From positions 1-10,871 of the forward strand of contig SFDM01000057.1 of the NCBI GenBank assembly GCA_004558205.1: a DNA stretch of 10,871 nt. Direction: 5' to 3'. This DNA is from Pyramidobacter piscolens (lineage in GTDB: Bacteria > Synergistota > Synergistia > Synergistales > Dethiosulfovibrionaceae). The notes beneath the pieces were generated by a model that was given only the letters and a program-made list of their open reading frames with translations, ran no database searches and was not told the DNA's origin. The translations under genes and the position numbers were made by a program. The first letter of the stretch is position 1, and each line of letters starts with the position of its first letter. Shown piece after piece: positions 7,089 through 10,871 of this stretch.

Positions 7089-7109
7089 TAACGTCATAAC
7101 TTATTATGA
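7086..7109. promoter_or_regulatory. Presumed LysR-type operator (T-N11-A boxes)
   Basis: TATTAACGTCATA (7086-7098) fits the T-N11-A form of LysR-family binding sites. It is followed by an overlapping near-ideal dyad TCATAA-CTTA-TTATGA (7094-7109). A further inverted repeat ACGTT-N7-AACGT spans 7078-7094. The CATAAC half-site at 7095-7100 lies about 57 to 62 nt upstream of the predicted operon start, where LysR activators usually bind, and it covers the regulator's own start point. The assignment is by pattern and position only. Confidence 0.5.
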
Positions 7110-7113
7110 ATTC

Positions 7114-7120
7114 AGGTGAT
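7114..7120 (+). promoter_or_regulatory. Shine-Dalgarno deciding the GTG start of the first regulator
   Basis: AGGTGAT lies 4 nt before the GTG at 7125. An in-frame GTG at 7116 falls inside this site and so is a poor start. Starting at 7125 also makes the N-terminus line up with the second regulator residue for residue (VKADI with MNFDI). Confidence 0.65.
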
Positions 7121-7124
7121 TTCA

Positions 7125-8093
7125 GTGAAGGCAGATATCTCTCAGCTCGTGGGGCTGGTCGCGGAAAAAGGCAGCATTACCAAAGCGGCCGAGCTTCTGG
7201 GCATCTCGCAGCCCGCTTTGACAAATCACATTAAAAAGCTGGAAAACGAGCTAGGCGTCAAGCTCTTCAACCGCGGCACCTCCCCTCTGGCACTGACCTA
7301 CGCGGGACAGCGCTACCTGGAAAACACGAAGAAACTTCTGGACGTCAAGAAAAGCATGGACCGCGAGATGAGCGATATCGCCCGGGGAATCACGGGGCGG
7401 GTCCGCATCGGCGTCACGGTGGAACAGGGCGCCGCCTGGCTGCCCCTGTTCCTTCCCGATTTCATCAGCCGCTATCCCAAGGTGGAGATCACCATCCGCG
7501 AAGGCGTCAGCGAGACTTTCGAGAAATGGCTCCTGGACGGGGAGATCGACCTCTGCGTTATGGCGCTGCCCGTCATGTCTCCCGACATTCAGTACGAACC
7601 CTTCATCAACTCGGCGATCTACCTGGTGTCGTCACGCGGCCACCCCTTTGCCCGGGAAGTGAACCTGGAGGTCAACAGCCCGCTGAAACCCCATTACATC
7701 GATCCGCAGCGGCTCGAGGGCGAGCGGTTTATCATGCTCATGCCCCAGCAGGGCCTCTGCCGCATCGCCTCGCAGATTCTGGACAAACACGGCGTCAGGG
7801 TCAATACCGTCATGCGCCTCACCAGCAACCGGACCGCGGCCCACCTTGCAGGCGCAGGGCTGGGGCTGACCTTCACCACCTACAACGGCTGCCTCAGCGC
7901 TCTGGCGATCCCCCAGATCCGGCCCGTCTTCTACACCGTGGAGGATCCCCCGTTTTTCCGCTACGTGACCATCGCCTATCGAAAGGACCCTGTCTTCACG
8001 CCCGCGGCGCAGTACCTGCTTCAGTTGATGCGGGACTGCCTGCGGCGGCAGTTCAGCAAGGACGGGATCCTGATCCAGCGACCGGCACTATAG
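7125..8093 (+). CDS. LysR-family transcriptional regulator (divergent to transporter operon)
   Basis: This 322-residue protein has the usual LysR layout. An N-terminal winged helix-turn-helix has the helix-turn-helix at about 18-40 (ITKAAELLGISQPALTNHIKKLE) followed by ELGVKLFNRGTSPLALTYAG. A linker helix and a two-lobed effector-binding domain follow from about residue 90 (VRIGVTVEQG...) to 300. Regulators of this type bind T-N11-A operators as tetramers and usually activate a divergent target while repressing themselves. Its position, transcribed away from the transporter operon with overlapping promoters, makes that operon the likely target, with an imported peptide or its breakdown product as effector (inference). 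The GTG start at 7125 is supported by AGGTGAT and by alignment to the paralogue at 9676-10632; about 40 of the first 65 residues are identical. Its TAG stop shares the hexamer CTATAG with the convergent M20 gene, a 6-nt overlap. Confidence 0.93.
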   Translation: MKADISQLVGLVAEKGSITKAAELLGISQPALTNHIKKLENELGVKLFNRGTSPLALTYAGQRYLENTKKLLDVKKSMDREMSDIARGITGRVRIGVTVEQGAAWLPLFLPDFISRYPKVEITIREGVSETFEKWLLDGEIDLCVMALPVMSPDIQYEPFINSAIYLVSSRGHPFAREVNLEVNSPLKPHYIDPQRLEGERFIMLMPQQGLCRIASQILDKHGVRVNTVMRLTSNRTAAHLAGAGLGLTFTTYNGCLSALAIPQIRPVFYTVEDPPFFRYVTIAYRKDPVFTPAAQYLLQLMRDCLRRQFSKDGILIQRPAL

Positions 8094-9440
8094 CCTCGAC
8101 AGGCGGTCCATCACCTCGGCGCTCACGTGAATGCCCCTGTAAAAGCAGTCCAGACGGAAGTTCTCGTTCGGCGAGTGGTTCGTCTGGTCGGCGTTGCCGT
8201 AGGGCACCCCCACCGAGGGGATCTTCAGGATCTTGGTCCACACGTAGTCGGGGTTGGAGCCGCCCGAGGAAGGAAGGACCAGCGCGCCGGGATAGAAGAC
8301 CTTCACGGCCTCAGCCACAGCCCGGCACAGCGGCAGTTCGGCGCTGGTCTTGGAAGGCAGGGTGCTGCCGTCCACGCGGACCTGCACGTCGGGATTGACG
8401 GCGGCCACATGGCGGCGGATTTTACGTTCGATGTCCTTGGGGTCCATCTTCTCCACCAGCCGGATGTCGAACTTCGCCAGCGCCGAGCGGGGCACGCAGG
8501 TTTTATGTCCCACGCCGTAATAGCCGCTGCACAGACCGTTGATCGTCAGGGTGGGCAAAAACATCAGCTGGCGGTAGTAGGCTTCCTTGCTGTCCACGGC
8601 CAGCTTCTTGACGCCGTAGACGCGGGCCAGCTCTTCGGGGTCAAAGCCGCACTGGTCCATGAGCTTCTGCTCGTACTCCGTAGGCGGCAGCACGTCGTCG
8701 TAGAACCCGTCGATCGTCACGCGGCCCGAGGAGTCGGCCATGGTGGCGATCAGCTGCACCAAGTCCATGGCCGGGTTCCGTATCAGGCCGCCCGTCTTGG
8801 AGTGGTTCTGATGGGTGGCCGTGGTCAGTTCCAGCTCGAAGGACATGACGCCGCGGTAGCCCTGCTTGATCTCGGGGAAATCCAAAGAGTGCATGGGGCC
8901 GTCGGAGTTATAGATCAGGTCGGCTTTCAGCAGGTCCCGATGGCTTTCCACAAAGCCTTCCATGTGCGGCGATCCGCTTTCTTCCTCGCCGTCGAGCACG
9001 AACTTGACGTTCACGGGCACGCCGCCTTCGGCTTTCATGAAGGACCGGACCGCCAGGATGTGCGCCAGAAACTGCCCCTTGTTGTCGGCGGTGCCGCATC
9101 CGTAGAGGCGCCCGTCCCTGACGGTGGGCTCGAAGGGCGGCGTGATCCACTCCTCCAGAGGTTCCGGCGGCTGCACGTCGTAATGCCCGTAGAAGATCAC
9201 GGTCTTCGCGCCCTCTTTTTTCGACGCCAGTTCGCCGTACACCACAGGCTGCCCGGGGGTTTCAAAGATGGTCACGTTGGAACATCCCGTCTCCGTCAGC
9301 AGTTCCTTCAGCAGTTCCGCGCAGCGGCGAACTCCCTGATTCTGGGCGCTGATGCTCGGCTGAGCCACCAGCTTTTTAAGAAGCTCCAGATCGGCCTCTT
9401 TCATACTGTCAATATGGCGATGCACTTCATTGATACTCAT
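8088..9440 (-). CDS. M20-family metallopeptidase (dipeptidase-like), complete
   Basis: This 450-residue cytoplasmic zinc peptidase has every expected active-site element: FYGHYDV (His86 ligand, Asp88), GTADNKGQ (Asp119 bridging), DGEEESGS (catalytic Glu153, metal Glu154), YNSDGP (Asp180) and TNHSPNENF (His422). A lid/dimerisation domain lies between about 190 and 380. Length and motifs fit the carnosinase/DUG1-like group of M20 dipeptidases. It probably hydrolyses di- or short peptides taken up by the nearby transporter; a deacylase role is possible. The motif style is shared with the partial M20 gene at 1-384 (GHYDV/NHYDV, PPFEPTVRDGRLY/APFEPEIRDGKIY), but the two are clearly different proteins. 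The ATG at 9440 is the only sensible start, with a stop codon (9450-9452) just upstream in frame; its GGAGG is unusually far away (12 nt). It is transcribed divergently from the second LysR gene from the promoter at 9595-9624, with a leader of about 150 nt. Confidence 0.95.
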   Translation of the reverse strand: MSINEVHRHIDSMKEADLELLKKLVAQPSISAQNQGVRRCAELLKELLTETGCSNVTIFETPGQPVVYGELASKKEGAKTVIFYGHYDVQPPEPLEEWITPPFEPTVRDGRLYGCGTADNKGQFLAHILAVRSFMKAEGGVPVNVKFVLDGEEESGSPHMEGFVESHRDLLKADLIYNSDGPMHSLDFPEIKQGYRGVMSFELELTTATHQNHSKTGGLIRNPAMDLVQLIATMADSSGRVTIDGFYDDVLPPTEYEQKLMDQCGFDPEELARVYGVKKLAVDSKEAYYRQLMFLPTLTINGLCSGYYGVGHKTCVPRSALAKFDIRLVEKMDPKDIERKIRRHVAAVNPDVQVRVDGSTLPSKTSAELPLCRAVAEAVKVFYPGALVLPSSGGSNPDYVWTKILKIPSVGVPYGNADQTNHSPNENFRLDCFYRGIHVSAEVMDRLSRL

Positions 9441-9452
9441 TTTTTGTTTTTA

Positions 9453-9459
9453 CCTCCCC
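9453..9459 (-). promoter_or_regulatory. Shine-Dalgarno with long spacing before the M20 peptidase start
   Basis: GGGGAGG on the minus strand is separated from the ATG at 9440 by 12 nt of almost pure A residues. The spacing is longer than the usual 5-9 nt and may lower translation, or may matter together with the structured leader upstream. Confidence 0.6.
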
Positions 9460-9484
9460 TTTCTCATCTTCTTCATCAGAAAAG

Positions 9485-9564
9485 CCGGAGAACCTCCGGG
9501 GCGCGCCGTCGTCAGCTCGCCCCAAAAGAGCGCCGCGCAAACGGCGGGAACGCTTTGCCGGCGC
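9485..9564 (-). promoter_or_regulatory. Structured 5' leader of the M20 peptidase transcript
   Basis: Within the predicted 150-nt leader are two hairpins. The first is a 13-bp stem with two single-base bulges and a 7-nt loop (9530-9535, 9537-9541 and 9542-9543 pairing with 9559-9564, 9554-9558 and 9551-9552). The second is a perfect 6-bp stem CCGGAG/CTCCGG with a 3-nt loop (9485-9490 with 9494-9499), followed on the minus strand by CTTTTC, a weak U-run. The second could be a weak terminator or attenuator. No known riboswitch class is recognised. The stretch also holds short open frames on both strands, but none has a credible ribosome site or recognisable product. Confidence 0.4.
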
Positions 9565-9594
9565 CTGCCCGGCCTTCTTATCCAGCTCTCCATC

Positions 9595-9624
9595 ACTATA
9601 ATAGATCAAAGTGAAGAAGGCCAA
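9595..9624 (-). promoter_or_regulatory. Predicted promoter of the M20 peptidase gene
   Basis: Reading leftward, the -35 box is TTGGCC (9619-9624) and the -10 box is TATAGT (9595-9600), with an 18-nt spacer. It is the counterpart of the transporter promoter at 7045-7074, with identical spacing and near-identical boxes. The predicted start is near 9588. Confidence 0.6.
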
Positions 9625-9639
9625 TGAACTTTTTCTTAT
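9611..9639 (+). promoter_or_regulatory. Possible promoter of the second LysR-type regulator
   Basis: At nearly the same relative position as the first regulator's promoter there are GTGAAG (9611-9616) and TCTTAT (9634-9639) with a 17-nt spacer, a weak match of 3 of 6 and 4 of 6. An alternative is the perfect TATAAT at 9597-9602, which has no good -35 box (TTCTTA at 9575-9580, 16-nt spacer). Confidence 0.3.
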
Positions 9640-9649
9640 GAAACCATAA
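9636..9649. promoter_or_regulatory. Presumed LysR-type operator of the second control region
   Basis: TTATG-AAAC-CATAA is a perfect 5-bp dyad that satisfies T-N11-A. Its CATAA half lies about 57 to 61 nt upstream of the predicted M20 peptidase transcription start, exactly as CATAAC does in the first control region. Confidence 0.5.
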
Positions 9650-9675
9650 CCTTCACCGCAAGGAGCTGTCTCTCT

Positions 9676-10632
9676 ATGAACTTCGATATTTACCGATACT
9701 TAGCGGCCGTCGCGGAGACCCGCAACATCACCAGGGCAGCGCAGCTCCTTCACATCTCGCAGCCGGCGCTGACCAAGGCCATCCGCAAACGGGAACGCGA
9801 GCTGGGTGTGGAGCTCTTCGACCGGCGGACTTCCCCGCTGTCGCTGACCTACGCCGGCGAACGCTACCTCAAAAACTTGCTGAAACTGCTGGACATCCAG
9901 CGTTCACTCCGGCAGGAGATGGACGCTATCGCCGCCGGAACTCGGGAACTGCTGCGCATCGGCATCACCGTGGAGCGCGGTACGACCTGGCTTCCCTTTA
10001 TCCTGCCGCCCTACGCGGCCGCCCATCCCGAGGTGAAACTGCAGGCCCTGGAGGGCACCAACGAAAGCTTTGAAAAGGACCTTCTCGGCAACAGGCTGGA
10101 CCTGTGCATCTCCACGCTGCCCGTGGAATCCGACGACATCGAATATGAGCGCGTCAACGAATCCCCGGTCTACCTGGTGTCGTCGCCGGACCACCCCTTT
10201 GCGCGGGAGGTGGACTTGAGCGTCAACAGCCTGCTGAAGCCCCATTACATCGCCCCTGAACGCCTCTCGGGCGAAAAATTCCTCACGCTGCTGCCTCAGC
10301 AGGGCATGTACCGCGTGGCCCAGCAGATCTTCGAAAAATACGCCCTGAAAGTGGACGTGGTCATGCGGCTCAGCAGCCAAAGCACCATCACGCTGCTGGC
10401 CGCCGCCGGCATGGGCCTGGCCTTCACCACCTACAACGGCGGCACGAAAGCCCTGCAGACCGCCGGGATCCATCCCGTCTTCTACACCGTGGAGGAGCCT
10501 CTGTTCTGCCGGAAAAACATCATCGCCTACAAAAAGGACCGCGTCTTCTCCCCCGCAGCCCGCGACCTGATCGCCCTAACGCGAAGCGTCCTCTGCAACG
10601 CGCCGCGGCTCCAGATCGAGATTCAAAGATAG
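9676..10632 (+). CDS. LysR-family transcriptional regulator, paralogue of the first
   Basis: This 318-residue LysR-type protein has its helix-turn-helix at about 18-40 (ITRAAQLLHISQPALTKAIRK) and an effector domain from about 90 onward. It aligns with the regulator at 7125-8093 almost without gaps; shared blocks include ISQPALT, TSPL-LTYAG, PFAREV, LKPHYI, PQQG, FTTYNG and PVFYTVE. The recognition-helix residues are close, so overlapping operators are likely. One oddity is Arg in IRKRERELG where most family members, including its paralogue, have Leu (IxxLExxLG). AAGGAG (9660-9665) lies 10 nt before the ATG. It is divergent from the complete M20 peptidase gene, which is its most probable target, and it is followed by a strong hairpin. 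The effector is unknown, presumably a peptide or amino-acid derivative related to the paralogue's ligand. Confidence 0.93.
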   Translation: MNFDIYRYLAAVAETRNITRAAQLLHISQPALTKAIRKRERELGVELFDRRTSPLSLTYAGERYLKNLLKLLDIQRSLRQEMDAIAAGTRELLRIGITVERGTTWLPFILPPYAAAHPEVKLQALEGTNESFEKDLLGNRLDLCISTLPVESDDIEYERVNESPVYLVSSPDHPFAREVDLSVNSLLKPHYIAPERLSGEKFLTLLPQQGMYRVAQQIFEKYALKVDVVMRLSSQSTITLLAAAGMGLAFTTYNGGTKALQTAGIHPVFYTVEEPLFCRKNIIAYKKDRVFSPAARDLIALTRSVLCNAPRLQIEIQR

Positions 10633-10643
10633 ACTGTTTTTAT

Positions 10644-10701
10644 ACGAGACGGCGACTCTCATCCAATCACTTTAGCGATTGAGTGAGAGCCGCCGTTTCG
10701 T
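10644..10701 (+). terminator. Large hairpin terminator after the second regulator
   Basis: A long imperfect stem of more than 20 bp begins 11 nt after the stop: 10644-10654 with 10691-10701, a mismatch at 10655/10690, 10656-10662 with 10683-10689, a mismatch at 10663/10682, then 10664-10668 with 10677-10681 and an 8-nt loop. The following plus-strand sequence AATATTTATT is T-rich but not a clean run. It probably ends the regulator transcript and insulates the next gene. Confidence 0.7.
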
Positions 10702-10709
10702 AATATTTA

Positions 10710-10737
10710 TTCAAACCAAAGTCGCTGCCCCTATCGT
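10710..10737 (+). promoter_or_regulatory. Weak candidate promoter for the right-edge gene
   Basis: TTCAAA (10710-10715) and TATCGT (10732-10737) are separated by 16 nt, each matching 4 of 6 consensus bases, and would place transcription start about 50 nt before the ATG at 10793. Nothing else is seen in the 90 nt between the hairpin and the gene. Confidence 0.25.
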
Positions 10738-10792
10738 TTCTAACCTGGCCAAAAGAATCAGCTTTCTTTGACTTCCAGGGAGGAAATAAGAA

Positions 10793-10871
10793 ATGAGTAT
10801 GAAGAAAATGCTTGCAGTAGTGGCAGCCGCCGCGCTGGTTGCAATCGCAGCCCCCGCCTTCGCCGCCAACC
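10793..10871 (+). CDS. Exported protein, signal peptide only (possible SLH-domain porin; runs off right edge)
   Basis: Only 26 codons are present. They encode a textbook Sec signal peptide: a lysine-containing start (MSMKKM), an Ala/Val-rich hydrophobic core and AFA as the signal peptidase I site, followed by AN. AGGGAGG (10777-10783) lies 9 nt upstream of the ATG at 10793; the in-frame ATG at 10799 is too far from it. From memory, signal peptides of this form ending FAANP are common on S-layer-homology-domain outer-membrane proteins of Synergistota, so such a porin is the best guess. The mature domain is not in the window. It is separated from the regulator by a strong hairpin and so is an independent transcription unit. 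Confidence 0.7.
   Translation, partial: MSMKKMLAVVAAAALVAIAAPAFAAN

Noticed and set aside
5670..7091. 473-codon open frame on the plus strand
   Set aside because: Antisense to the solute-binding protein gene, running across its signal peptide and promoter. No domain is recognisable.
7526..8398. 290-codon plus-strand frame overlapping the first LysR gene
   Set aside because: Arg/Pro/Ser-rich frame-shifted reading of the LysR gene and the convergent peptidase gene; not protein-like.
8127..9614. 495-codon open frame on the plus strand
   Set aside because: Antisense shadow of the complete M20 peptidase gene, which has every catalytic motif.
9427..9627. Two short open frames (about 65 codons) on opposite strands before the M20 peptidase
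   Set aside because: They overlap each other and the start of the peptidase gene, have no good ribosome site and match nothing recognisable. The stretch is better explained as a leader and promoter.
1..10871. CRISPR arrays, insertion sequences, tRNA or rRNA genes, phage or defence genes
   Set aside because: I looked for direct-repeat arrays, transposase motifs, terminal inverted repeats and tRNA-like folds and saw none. Gene content and base composition are uniform across the window.

Overview
The window is GC-rich (around 60% by eye) and almost fully coding. It reads as a peptide or acyl-peptide uptake and hydrolysis locus from a diderm bacterium. The best guess at lineage is Synergistota, a Pyramidobacter-like gut or oral anaerobe. 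This rests on the peptide/amino-acid lifestyle, the LysR-linked transporter genes, and a truncated gene at the right edge whose signal peptide resembles those of Synergistota SLH-domain porins. The lineage is an inference; no rRNA or other phylogenetic marker is present.

Left half (1-6947, all minus strand): one operon read right to left. A periplasmic solute-binding protein (5406-6947) comes first, followed by an intercistronic hairpin terminator (5330-5365). Then come two permeases (4344-5297 and 3433-4347), two ATPases (2437-3420 and 1472-2419), a C45-family Ntn-hydrolase/acyltransferase (404-1453) and the N-terminal part of an M20 metallopeptidase that runs off the left edge (1-384). Gene spacing is tight: an ATGA overlap between the permeases, a stop codon next to or inside a Shine-Dalgarno, and gaps of 1 to 19 nt.

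Centre (6948-7124): a divergent control region with back-to-back promoters, one for the transporter operon and one for a LysR-type regulator (7125-8093, plus).

Right half: a second, complete M20 peptidase (8088-9440, minus) converges on the first regulator, and their stop codons share one hexamer. Beyond it is a second divergent control region (9441-9675) and a second LysR-type regulator (9676-10632, plus), closely related to the first. A large hairpin follows, then the signal peptide of a new gene (10793 onward).

The main observation is that the two divergent control regions share the same architecture at the same spacing: a minus-strand promoter of the form TTGGCS-N18-TATAGT and a CATAAC half-site about 60 nt upstream of the predicted transcription start. 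With the paralogous regulators, this suggests a duplicated LysR/operator module controlling both the transporter-hydrolase operon and the stand-alone peptidase. A plausible role is import of short or N-acylated peptides, removal of an acyl group or opening of an amide bond by the C45 enzyme, and final hydrolysis to amino acids by the M20 peptidases. The true substrate cannot be read from the sequence.
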